From a virus, in the IMG/VR virus record IMGVR_UViG_3300034018_001348, positions 1-64,000 of that record: a stretch of DNA of 64,000 nt; one strand, given 5' to 3'. Each line of letters begins with the position of its first letter. The stretch's first letter is position 1. This document shows positions 56,510-64,000 of this stretch, in pieces. The position numbers were made by a program, and so were the translations under genes. The notes below the pieces were generated by a model. That model was not told where the DNA came from, did not search any database, and worked only from the letters and a program-made list of their open reading frames with translations.

Positions 56510-57208
56510 TTAAATAGATTCTTCTAAACTTTTAAGTTTTAAAAAATTCATTTGGTCGAACTTTTCATCCCCCAATCTATCAATTGTTTCGGAGATTTTT
56601 GTTTTTATTTCAAACTCTTGTTCCTTTTCTAAAATCACTTTTAATTTACTAATAGTGGTTTCACGTAAAACTTCAAATTTGGTTTCAAGTGATTTAGTAT
56701 CTTCGGATATTAGTTGGAAAAATTCTTTTTTTGTTGTTTCATCTAAATTATCAATATATCCTCTTAATGTTTGGTTAGCAATACTAACCATTGATTTAAT
56801 TGGTATATTAATTGACCCTTTAACTACTTTTTTATTTTCTTTTAAAACATTAATTATTTGTTTCTTAACTGTTAATCTTTCGATTAAGTCCAACTTATTG
56901 GAATAAACTAAAGTATCTAAATCCTCGTAATTATTTTTAACGGATTCAATTAATGATTTAGGTAATTTTATTGTCGGTAAAATTTTATGTAACAGATTAA
57001 TACCTTCTTCTAAGAATTCTTTAGCATCCTGTTCAGATAAACCTTGAGGAGTACTTAATTGGTCATATAAAGCATAGGCTTTCGACATAGATTTATTGTT
57101 CAATACATTATGTTTGAACTCTCTTAGAGATTTTTTAAAATCTTTCTCGTCATTATATGACTCAAGTAGATTTTTTTCGATTATGGATTTTAGGTTTCCG
57201 AAGGTCAT
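56510..57208 (-). CDS. helical prohead core protein (gp67/gp68 slot)
   Basis: A 232-residue, almost entirely helical charged protein ('KSIIEKNLLESYNDEKDFKK', 'EVLRETTISKLKVILEKEQE'). It directly follows the portal gene, where T4 has the prohead core proteins gp67 and gp68. A core/scaffold role is therefore likely by synteny and composition, not by sequence. The Leu-rich heptads suggest coiled coils. Confidence 0.55.
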   Translation of the reverse strand: MTFGNLKSIIEKNLLESYNDEKDFKKSLREFKHNVLNNKSMSKAYALYDQLSTPQGLSEQDAKEFLEEGINLLHKILPTIKLPKSLIESVKNNYEDLDTLVYSNKLDLIERLTVKKQIINVLKENKKVVKGSINIPIKSMVSIANQTLRGYIDNLDETTKKEFFQLISEDTKSLETKFEVLRETTISKLKVILEKEQEFEIKTKISETIDRLGDEKFDQMNFLKLKSLEESI

Positions 57209-57233
57209 TATATGTAATTTTATTAAATAAATA

Positions 57234-60050
57234 TTAGGAATTTAGTAACTTATCCAATTCTTTTGAAATTTCTCCTAAAGATTCTTGTCCATGACCTAAA
57301 TTAATCATTTGAGCCCCTTCTATTAAGTTATTCTCAACCAACATATTTAAGTTATTAATTCGAGATTCCGGGGTTATTTCCGCTTCTCCTCCGACTGGTG
57401 GAGGTGGAACTGTTTCTTCCCCTGCCGGTGGTAATTCTTCGCCGCCTAAATCGGAGGTTTCAAATTCTCCCCCGCCAAATGATGGAGGTGGTTCAGATGT
57501 TTCAGTTGAAGCTGTTTGGGTTCCTCCTGAGGTACTACCATAAAGTTTATCGATATTATCAAATAAACCTGTTTTAGTGATAACCGTAGCAGTTGCCTTA
57601 AGCTCTTCCCCTACCGCTCTTTCAATTCTTTGTTGTTGTAAATCCAAACGAACTTCTTCATCTGACCATCCAAAAATATGTTTCTTAGCCCATGTTGCTG
57701 AAGTCGCTTGAATACCATTTCCTGGGTCCGCAACTAAATCTTTGTATAATAAAACTTTTTCTTTCCAAACGTCAATTTTTAATAAATCTGCTTGGGTTGA
57801 TGGATTACTTAATCCTAATGTGAAATTATCCAATTCGTCTTCAAATCCTAATAAAAATAAATGGACGATTGCAATTTTATTTAATTCTGCAACCATACTT
57901 TTTTGAATTCTATTAATTGTTCTAGCAAAACGAATATCTTGTAAAGATAAATTTTTACCATCTCCTACAACTTCTTCAAAACCTAAAAATGCTTTAGGTA
58001 CACGAAGAGCTGTTAATAGTTTCTTTTGGATATATTCAATATCGGCAATTTCTGAAAGGTTGGTCGCCCCTGGTAATGTAGTAATCGGGTCAGGTGCTGA
58101 AGGGTCTCTAACTGGGATGAAATAATCTTGGTCTACCGCCATTTGGTTAAACCTCATGTCAACATTACCTGTTTTATTATCTACAACCTGTTCTCTTTTA
58201 AATTTATTTGCAACTCTTTGTACGTATGCCTCGACATCGTCATCGTTCATATTACCAACAAATACTTTAAACATTCTTCTTTCAGGTGCTCTTGATGTAC
58301 GATAAATTAACATCGCATCTTCTGATAGTAATAATTGTTTCCAAATTCTTCTTGCTTTCTCTAACATAGAAGTACCATAAGGAAGTTTTCTGTCGTCACC
58401 TAATAATCTAAAATGACCAATTTCCCATGTTTGGAATTCCATGTTTTTAATCTTCCAAGTAAAATGAAGAGATTTTTTGTCTTTATCTAATTCTTTAGTT
58501 ATGTCAGTCGATATTTTTGCACTTACCCCTACTTCATGTCTTTCAATCTCGATTGTTGGTAATTGTTGAACACCTACAATTCCTTTTTCAGGGTCTAATT
58601 TTAAAAAAATAAAGTTATCACCATACTTGCAAGTGTTTCTTGTCCACATTGGTAGGTTAGTGTTAATGTCAAGTGAGTTATTAAACAAGTCGGCTAATAC
58701 CCCTTTTATTCTGTTTGACTCTGAATAAATTTGTAATATAAACCCATCTTCATTTGTTGTGGTTGATTCTTCCGCATAAATGTCTAACGCTGCTGATATT
58801 TCAGGAGTGTTATGGGAAAATATAGTATCTGTTGCAAAGTTTTTATATCCGGGAACTGTTAAATCATAAACAGGAATAACTCCATTAGGTTCTATTGACA
58901 CTATTTTATGATTCAAATTAATTGAAGACCCCACACTTTTTGACGTAGAGTATTTTGATTTTTCAATACCATAAGCGTCGAGGAATGTTGACCAATCTTT
59001 GTAACCGGAATTTGTAATATCTCTTTGTAATTTCCTGTATGAAACATTCAACTTTAAAGATGTTTTTTTCAAAGATTTCTCAATTCTCGCCGTTTCAATG
59101 ATATTGTCAAAAGGTATCGAAAAATATGCTGGATTTTTATTACCTTTACGTTTTCCACCCCAAGTCATTTTACCTTTACGTTTGGCAACTTCAGACATTT
59201 TTAATCTATACTCAGGATTAGACCATAATTTTTCATTATTCAATCTTGCATGATATGCTCTATGTTCTGAAATATCCATAATTAATAAATTTTCAGGAAG
59301 ATTATTTTTCCCATTAAAATCAATATGGTGTACTTCTTCGTTGTCTTTTATTTCTACTTCATTATACCATTTTGCAATTAAACTATGTTCTGATACCCAC
59401 CCATGGTGTCCTTCATCTTTATTGCAAGTGTAAACCCAATTATAGTTTTGGTTATTATAAAATGATTTACGATAAAACGGCATCATAGAATCCCCGTCTT
59501 TGAGGTTCATAACTCTCTCAAATGACCCATCTCTTTTCATTAATTGGTGTTCCCATGTTGTGATAATAAATGAACCATCGTCAAAAATAACTTTATATGT
59601 CATTTCATCTCGAGTGTAATGTGCATTTCGAGCCTTTGAGGGTACGACTTTTTTCAAATTGTGGTCATACGAATAAGTGATAAATTCGTAATCTCTGCCT
59701 TTGTCAGCAAGTTCTTTTATGGTTATAAAACCATCAGGAGTTGCTATTTTTGTGTCTCCGGCGATGCAATATTCCATACTTTCATAATCGTATTGTGCCG
59801 ATAATCTTGACGGTTCATAATATATTGCCTGAGAATATAAATTATTCTCAACTTTTGCCCATTGATTGGTTAAATAAAAGGTTTGTTGCGCCTGTAACTT
59901 TTCTTTCTCGTATTCTTCTTTACTTTTGGTACGTAGTAATTCCTTTTTATCAAACTTAAAAGTTGGATAATCTTGGTTTAATTGAGAATTAGGCCCAAAT
60001 GTTTGGGATAATCTCTGCCATACCGTCATATTATTTTGTTGTTCGCTCAT
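57234..60050 (-). CDS. portal protein (T4 gp20-like) interrupted by an HNH intein
   Basis: A 938-residue precursor: N-extein 1-94, intein 95-414, C-extein 415-938. The joined exteins (618 aa) read '...DYESMEY' + 'TPEISAALDIYAEEST', the conserved 'm-Y-x-P-E-I-x-x-A-L-D-I-Y-a-e-E' segment of gp20 portals, then 'PERRMFKVFVGNMNDDDVEA', 'ISDIEYIQKKL'-like helices and 'RVPKAFLGFEEVVGDGKNLS'. The C-terminus has a Pro/Gly/Glu-rich stretch (862-905) absent from T4. It forms the dodecameric vertex for packaging. Splicing must occur for a functional portal. The intein nucleophiles are intact. Confidence 0.9.
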   Translation of the reverse strand: MSEQQNNMTVWQRLSQTFGPNSQLNQDYPTFKFDKKELLRTKSKEEYEKEKLQAQQTFYLTNQWAKVENNLYSQAIYYEPSRLSAQYDYESMEYCIAGDTKIATPDGFITIKELADKGRDYEFITYSYDHNLKKVVPSKARNAHYTRDEMTYKVIFDDGSFIITTWEHQLMKRDGSFERVMNLKDGDSMMPFYRKSFYNNQNYNWVYTCNKDEGHHGWVSEHSLIAKWYNEVEIKDNEEVHHIDFNGKNNLPENLLIMDISEHRAYHARLNNEKLWSNPEYRLKMSEVAKRKGKMTWGGKRKGNKNPAYFSIPFDNIIETARIEKSLKKTSLKLNVSYRKLQRDITNSGYKDWSTFLDAYGIEKSKYSTSKSVGSSINLNHKIVSIEPNGVIPVYDLTVPGYKNFATDTIFSHNTPEISAALDIYAEESTTTNEDGFILQIYSESNRIKGVLADLFNNSLDINTNLPMWTRNTCKYGDNFIFLKLDPEKGIVGVQQLPTIEIERHEVGVSAKISTDITKELDKDKKSLHFTWKIKNMEFQTWEIGHFRLLGDDRKLPYGTSMLEKARRIWKQLLLSEDAMLIYRTSRAPERRMFKVFVGNMNDDDVEAYVQRVANKFKREQVVDNKTGNVDMRFNQMAVDQDYFIPVRDPSAPDPITTLPGATNLSEIADIEYIQKKLLTALRVPKAFLGFEEVVGDGKNLSLQDIRFARTINRIQKSMVAELNKIAIVHLFLLGFEDELDNFTLGLSNPSTQADLLKIDVWKEKVLLYKDLVADPGNGIQATSATWAKKHIFGWSDEEVRLDLQQQRIERAVGEELKATATVITKTGLFDNIDKLYGSTSGGTQTASTETSEPPPSFGGGEFETSDLGGEELPPAGEETVPPPPVGGEAEITPESRINNLNMLVENNLIEGAQMINLGHGQESLGEISKELDKLLNS
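58809..59768 (-). mobile_element. intein with HNH homing endonuclease domain (320 aa)
   Basis: The intein runs from C95 to N414 of the portal precursor. Block A is 'CIAGDTKIATPDGFITIKEL', block B 'FIITTWEHQLM' (T-x-x-H intact), and the C-terminal blocks are 'VYDLTVPGYKNFATD' and 'TIFSHN', followed by Thr as +1 nucleophile. Between them is an HNH domain, 'EEVHHIDFNGKNNLPENLLI', with NUMOD-like helices. All splicing residues are present, so it should be active for both splicing and homing. Confidence 0.9.
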
Positions 60051-60078
60051 GATTTAAATTTACTTATTTCCTCAGTAA

Positions 60079-60086
60079 TATAAATA
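60079..60086 (-). promoter_or_regulatory. TATTTATA motif (reverse strand), 28 nt before an ATG
   Basis: TATAAATA on the plus strand between the terminase stop and the portal start; sense orientation for the portal gene. Confidence 0.35.
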
Positions 60087-60089
60087 GTA

Positions 60090-61847
60090 TTACCCGCCAA
60101 ATAACCACCCGTATTTTTGATAGTCTTCTCTCGTTGACCCCTGATTCATTGGATGTTGTCTACCCATTTGAGGCACCATCGGGTTAAAGAATTCTGAGGA
60201 GTTTTTATTTTCAGTCACAGCTGTCGACCAAGAGTTTAACATTGCTCTTGTGTGATTAGTAACTTTTTCTAGTGATTGGAATGATTTCTCAGCAACATAT
60301 ATTGCCATAGCAATACTCATTATACAATCATCGTGATGCATTTTTTGGTGGTCAGGTCGTCCATTAATATAAACAAATGTGTTCATTTCATTATACAAAC
60401 GACTCGAATAAATTCTAAACTTATGTCTCATCGCTTCTTCAAACGAGGCTATAATTTGAACCCTTTTTGAGTTAAAGTTAATTCCCGGGATTTTTTCATT
60501 TATTTTTGGGTCGTATTTCCATTTATTGGTCATATCAACACCATCAACATATAATCCACCTTGGTAATTCATTTCTTGGAGTTTTCTTGCGGTTGCAACT
60601 CCCATACCACCAGTTAAATCAACAACACAAAAGGCGCTATACATGGTTCCCCATTTATAAGCTATTTCTGCCAATACATCTGGTGGAATTTTTCCAACAT
60701 ATTCCAATACTTGTTCACGGGCGTCAAAATCAATTATTTCAATACTTGAGAAATCTTCGGAATCTCCTCGAGATACATCAACACCCATTACATATTTATG
60801 ACCATTTTCCGGTTCTTTCCATATCCAAAGACCTCCACCCATCATTTTAGCCTGCGGGTCTTTAACTTGGTTTTTAGAAATATCTTGCATCATATCCGAA
60901 TCAAATACATTATCTCCGGAACCTAAAAAGTTACATTCTAACTCTTGTGCAACTTTACGTCTATCATATTTTAATTTCTTAACCATCCCTTCAAACCATG
61001 ATGAACATGGTTTATACCCTTGTTCTATATAGTTTGTCACTATTGAATGGTCTCTTTCAAATGGGTTAGGCGTTGATAGGTTAATTACAACCTCATCAAG
61101 ATTATATTCTTCACGATTTAATAAGAAATGGACTAAGTCATTTGTTTTCACCATATATAAATCTTTTGTATATCGTGGGTCACGATGCCAAAACATTTCA
61201 GTCACTTTGAAGTCATTCATACCTCTAAGTGATTGGTCATAAATTTCATAGTAGATTGGGTCGTATCCGTTAGGTGTGGAAACAACTATAACCTTACCCC
61301 CTGTGGATAAGGATGCCATACAAGCAGCCCAAAAATCTCCATCCGCCTCAATATAAGCCGCCTCATCAAATATCAGAATAGTTGGGGTATAACCCCTAAG
61401 AGCATCTCGAGAGGTTGCAACTGCTTTAACTTCACATCCATTAGTTAGTTTAAAGTGACGTTGAGCATTTTTTTCTTGAGAGAATCCAACACCAACCCAC
61501 GCGGGCCATTGTTCAGTAAACCCTCTAACTTTATTAGCCATCTCCACCGCAGTATCTAACTTGTTGGCAATGATTAATATTTTTTCAGGTTTAGTTTTTT
61601 TTGCAAAGGCCAATTTTTTTGATGCCCAAGCGGCAGTTACGGTCGATACACCCGCTTGTCGATACTTTAGTGCAACATTTTCATTGTGATTATCATAATC
61701 CTCAATAAGTGTAATTTGGTCGGGGAATAGGTCTAACGGTACGTATTTTGAGACCGTATTATCGTATGTCTGTAAATAAGTACGAAGTGCGTAGGGAGTA
61801 TTCCTCATGCACTTCGTTACTTCAATAATTAATTGTTCTTTATTCAA
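60090..61847 (-). CDS. terminase large subunit (T4 gp17-like)
   Basis: A 585-residue packaging motor. The Walker A-like loop is 'YRQAGVSTVTAAW' (63-74), the R-Q-x-G-x-S-T variant common in phage terminases. Walker B is 'TILIFDEAAYIE' (D161, E162) and the coupling motif 'VIVVSTPNG' (187-194). The C-terminal RNase H-type nuclease has 'VMGVDVSRGDSEDFSSIEII', 'CVVDLTGGMGVA' and 'HHDDCIMSIAMA', giving the acidic cluster. Size is close to T4 gp17 (610). It is followed by the portal gene on the same strand. Confidence 0.93.
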   Translation of the reverse strand: MNKEQLIIEVTKCMRNTPYALRTYLQTYDNTVSKYVPLDLFPDQITLIEDYDNHNENVALKYRQAGVSTVTAAWASKKLAFAKKTKPEKILIIANKLDTAVEMANKVRGFTEQWPAWVGVGFSQEKNAQRHFKLTNGCEVKAVATSRDALRGYTPTILIFDEAAYIEADGDFWAACMASLSTGGKVIVVSTPNGYDPIYYEIYDQSLRGMNDFKVTEMFWHRDPRYTKDLYMVKTNDLVHFLLNREEYNLDEVVINLSTPNPFERDHSIVTNYIEQGYKPCSSWFEGMVKKLKYDRRKVAQELECNFLGSGDNVFDSDMMQDISKNQVKDPQAKMMGGGLWIWKEPENGHKYVMGVDVSRGDSEDFSSIEIIDFDAREQVLEYVGKIPPDVLAEIAYKWGTMYSAFCVVDLTGGMGVATARKLQEMNYQGGLYVDGVDMTNKWKYDPKINEKIPGINFNSKRVQIIASFEEAMRHKFRIYSSRLYNEMNTFVYINGRPDHQKMHHDDCIMSIAMAIYVAEKSFQSLEKVTNHTRAMLNSWSTAVTENKNSSEFFNPMVPQMGRQHPMNQGSTREDYQKYGWLFGG

Positions 61848-61861
61848 GAGTTGTTTTTTGG

Positions 61862-63163
61862 TTATTTAGGTCTCGATATACCTAAACTACCCAAGAAATC
61901 ATCTAATCCATCGTCGTCATCTTCGTCATCAGATTCAATCCCTTCTTCTTCTTTGTAGTTTTCAAACTCTTCTTTCATTTTAATAGCCTCTTTCATGATT
62001 TCTTTAAATCTTGAAGTTGCTTTTGATACTTTTGAAGAGTCTTCAGAGATTGCATTTCCAATAATGTCTAAAAATTCTTGAGCTTCAATTTGGTATAAAA
62101 CAGTATGAAACCAGTTTATCAAACCTTTATTTTCAGGTTCGTATATATCATCAGGTAAAGCAAACCTAATTCGTTCAACAATTTCAGGACCGATTCTTAG
62201 TTGCATTGGTTCATTACTCAATACATCTGTTTGTCCCATAACTTTTTGAGCCATTTCAGGGTCTTTTGGTAATCCATGTCTACCTTTGGCTTCTTCTAAA
62301 CCTTTAATAATTTCATGACATAAAATAGGGAAAATCATACCAAATGCTTTGATTACAGTATCAGGAGTTTCTTCCCCTTCTTCTCCTTCTTCACCATCTT
62401 CATCATCATTACTACCTAACTCAACTTTACCTGCAACTCCTTGACCTGTTTGACTCATCATTTCAATCATTTGTTCCATACTAAAATATAGGAAGTCATT
62501 AATTGCCATAATCCCTAAATAATCTCTATAAAGAGATGGGTCAATTTCATCAAGTCTTGCCTTAATATCCGGTTTTTGGAACATATAATGTCCTTTCTTT
62601 GCGGCACCTTGAATAATTGCGTTGATGATATTTCTTTTATGTTTTTCTAATTCAAAAATTTCATCCTTAGTTAAATCCTCAACCTCAAAAGATGGGATTT
62701 CAATTCCTTCTTCTTTTTCTTCTTCATCCTCCTCTTCCTCTTCAGGTTTCATTCTAAAGTTTGAAGTATCTATTGGTTCTCGATTTAAATAAGCTTCAAT
62801 TTTATACCAATCATCAGGAACTTCAGATTCTTCTAAAGATGCATCAATAGCCAATTGTTCTAACTCGTCTCTATGAGCGGCCTCAATTCTCATGATGTTT
62901 GGTAATTTTCTCATCATTTCTTGGTATATCATACCTTGAGTTTGTTGAGAACTTAAATTTTCAATACCTGTAACTTCACTTAATTTTTCCGCAACTTTTT
63001 GGAAACGATTACTAATTAATCTTTGAACATCACCTTCTTTCTTTTTCATTGCAGGATTCTGAGCGTATAACCCCTCAGGACTTGCAAGTTTTCTTTCCAA
63101 ATTTGGGTCCATTCTTTCAGGTCTATTCCCGTAATCTAATTGTTCTTTAATTTTCTTTGCCAT
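61862..63163 (-). CDS. conserved head-module protein, acidic
   Basis: A 433-residue protein of unknown function upstream of the terminase gene. It is helical, with acidic patches ('EEEEEDEEEKEEG', about 139-151; 'DDEDGEEGEEGEE', about 252-264) and a very acidic C-terminus ('DDEDDDDGLDDFLGSLG'). 'IINAIIQGAAKKGHYMFQKP' and 'QLRIGPEIVERIRFALPDDI' are the most structured parts. T4 would have gp16, tail or sheath genes near here, but no such similarity is visible. Co-oriented and 14 bases from the terminase gene. Confidence 0.6.
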   Translation of the reverse strand: MAKKIKEQLDYGNRPERMDPNLERKLASPEGLYAQNPAMKKKEGDVQRLISNRFQKVAEKLSEVTGIENLSSQQTQGMIYQEMMRKLPNIMRIEAAHRDELEQLAIDASLEESEVPDDWYKIEAYLNREPIDTSNFRMKPEEEEEDEEEKEEGIEIPSFEVEDLTKDEIFELEKHKRNIINAIIQGAAKKGHYMFQKPDIKARLDEIDPSLYRDYLGIMAINDFLYFSMEQMIEMMSQTGQGVAGKVELGSNDDEDGEEGEEGEETPDTVIKAFGMIFPILCHEIIKGLEEAKGRHGLPKDPEMAQKVMGQTDVLSNEPMQLRIGPEIVERIRFALPDDIYEPENKGLINWFHTVLYQIEAQEFLDIIGNAISEDSSKVSKATSRFKEIMKEAIKMKEEFENYKEEEGIESDDEDDDDGLDDFLGSLGISRPK

Positions 63164-63165
63164 TA

Positions 63166-64000
63166 TTATTTTTCTAAGATTTGCATAATTACATCCATGA
63201 TTTTATCTTTAGCTTCTTCCGGAGAAGGTCTATTAGCCTTTGGGGCTGGATTAACACCAGGGTTTGGATTTTTACCCGGATGACTTGGTCTTGTTCCCGG
63301 TTTTGTTGTCGGTTTCACTCTTGTTGGTGCAACTTCAGTATCTCCTTTAGCTTTTGGGGCTGGATTAACACCAGGGTTTGGATTTTTACCCGGATGACTT
63401 GGTCTTGTTCCCGGTTTTGTTGTCGGTTTCACTCTTGTTGGTGCAGGTGCCGTTTCGGCCTCTGTAAGATATTTAACAAGTTCACCTTTAGTAATTCTTG
63501 GAGGTAAATTTCTCTCTACTATTTTCATAATTTCATTTTCAAGGAACAAAGATACAACATTTTTTCCTTCCCCCAACTGTTTTTTTACAGATTGTACACA
63601 TCTTTCAAATTTTCTTGTTTTTTTTGGACCAACTTGTGCATGACAAATAGCCCATGGGTTTGATTTTCCTGTTTTTTCAGTTTCAAAAATACCCATTCCA
63701 TCGTCGGTCGCATCAGGGTCTTTAGTGACATTAAGAGTTTCATCTTCTTCAATTTCCCCTTCCGCTGCAACCGCAATTGTTTTTTTAGTGACAGGGTCTG
63801 TTTTAACAGCGTAACCTTTAGGTGCTGAAGGTAAGCTCCCCCCTTGAGGTCCTATCTCGTATTTTGTAGTTTGTTTTTGAACTACTTGTTCATTCACAAG
63901 CTTACTGTGTAACACATTAATTTGAGATTCAGTTAAATTACTGACAGTTTTTGACGATAGTCCTTTTTCAATAAGCTCTAATGCTTTCGTATTAATTTTC
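63166..64000 (-). CDS. repeat-containing protein with Pro-rich tail (5'-partial)
   Basis: The leftward frame stays open to the window edge, so the start lies outside; a GTG at 63915 is only an internal candidate. The visible part has 'LTESQINVLHSKLVNEQ', another L/V-x-E-Q site like the tagged internal proteins, then 'GKSNPWAICHAQVGPKKTRK' and 'FERCVQSVKKQLGEGKNV', a small Cys-containing domain also seen in phage structural proteins. A 'KYLTEAETAP' site (L-T-E/A) precedes two identical Pro/Lys/Thr-rich repeats. It may be a virion or internal head protein. Confidence 0.6.
   Translation of the reverse strand, partial: KINTKALELIEKGLSSKTVSNLTESQINVLHSKLVNEQVVQKQTTKYEIGPQGGSLPSAPKGYAVKTDPVTKKTIAVAAEGEIEEDETLNVTKDPDATDDGMGIFETEKTGKSNPWAICHAQVGPKKTRKFERCVQSVKKQLGEGKNVVSLFLENEIMKIVERNLPPRITKGELVKYLTEAETAPAPTRVKPTTKPGTRPSHPGKNPNPGVNPAPKAKGDTEVAPTRVKPTTKPGTRPSHPGKNPNPGVNPAPKANRPSPEEAKDKIMDVIMQILEK
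63241..63445 (-). repeat. two perfect 91-bp direct repeats (114-bp period)
   Basis: 63241-63331 and 63355-63445 appear identical base for base. They code the duplicated T-R-V-K-P-T-T-K-P-G-T-R-P-S-H-P-G-K-N-P segment. Perfect identity implies recent duplication and potential for copy-number change. Confidence 0.9.

Noticed and set aside
60090-61847. Terminase with a broken Walker A (no Lys in the usual place)
   Set aside because: R-Q-x-G-x-S-T is a known functional variant among phage large terminases, so this is not a defect.
63181-63507. Plus-strand ORF rich in Trp and Arg
   Set aside because: Antisense to the duplicated Pro/Lys linker; it exists only because of the 91-bp repeat.

Overview
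The window is an AT-rich piece of a large T4-like (myovirus-type) phage genome whose host is most likely a member of the Bacteroidota, probably a flavobacterium-like organism. The T4 affinity comes from a family B DNA polymerase, a gp55-like late sigma factor, a gp5-like baseplate OB-fold protein and a leftward head module in T4 order: terminase large subunit (gp17), portal (gp20), a core protein in the gp67/68 slot, prohead protease (gp21), scaffold (gp22) and major capsid protein (gp23). The Bacteroidota assignment rests on six promoter-like sites of the type TTTG-N19/21-TAnnTTTG (one has A as the last base), a Fibrobacter-type FISUMP domain in an adhesin, a DUF4494-like protein, and few recognisable Shine-Dalgarno sequences.

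Layout. 0.1-2.4 kb: a possible PD-(D/E)XK protein, a probable neck protein and a small protein. 2.4-7.3 kb: DNA polymerase flanked by two ribbon-helix-helix/HNH endonuclease pairs. 7.3-13.8 kb: six leftward glycosyltransferase genes. 13.8-21.0 kb: leftward tail/adhesin genes with Thr-Pro-rich linkers, a FISUMP domain and about 39 GGG-x-x-N repeats. 21.0-23.9 kb: rightward small proteins of unknown role, one with a WYL-like domain. 24.0-36.3 kb: rightward genes including a VSR-like homing endonuclease, five more glycosyltransferases, an exonuclease, a fractured dUTPase, a FkbM methyltransferase, a nucleotide-sugar dehydrogenase homologue, PhoH and a HAD-like protein. 36.3-43.2 kb: the gp55-like sigma factor and baseplate genes. 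43.2-51.4 kb: an accessory region with two HNH endonucleases, small secreted proteins and a cassette of proteins that look like cleavable internal head proteins. 51.5-64 kb: the leftward head assembly module, with an HNH-bearing intein in the portal gene.

Most notable points. (1) The dUTPase gene is fractured: its N-half ends in an N-terminal intein fragment, a free-standing PD-(D/E)XK endonuclease gene follows, and the C-half begins with a C-terminal intein fragment, so dUTPase would have to be made by protein trans-splicing. (2) Four leftward genes at 46.6-50.7 kb carry short N-terminal tags ending in (I/L/V)-x-E-Q, like T4 capsid-targeting peptides cut by the prohead protease. Three of them look peptidoglycan-directed (OmpA-like, PG-binding-like, permuted papain-like). 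(3) A -1 frameshift at a run of ten A joins two well-formed protein segments at 43.0 kb. (4) A TATTTATA octamer recurs just upstream of genes, mostly 3-4 or 13-14 nt before the ATG, in a genome that encodes its own late-type sigma factor. (5) Two RHH/HNH gene pairs overlap by exactly 20 nt in the same relative frame. (6) About eleven glycosyltransferases accompany mucin-like Thr-Pro linkers in the tail proteins.

All family calls are by eye from motifs; no database search was run. No tRNA, CRISPR array, integrase or origin was recognised.
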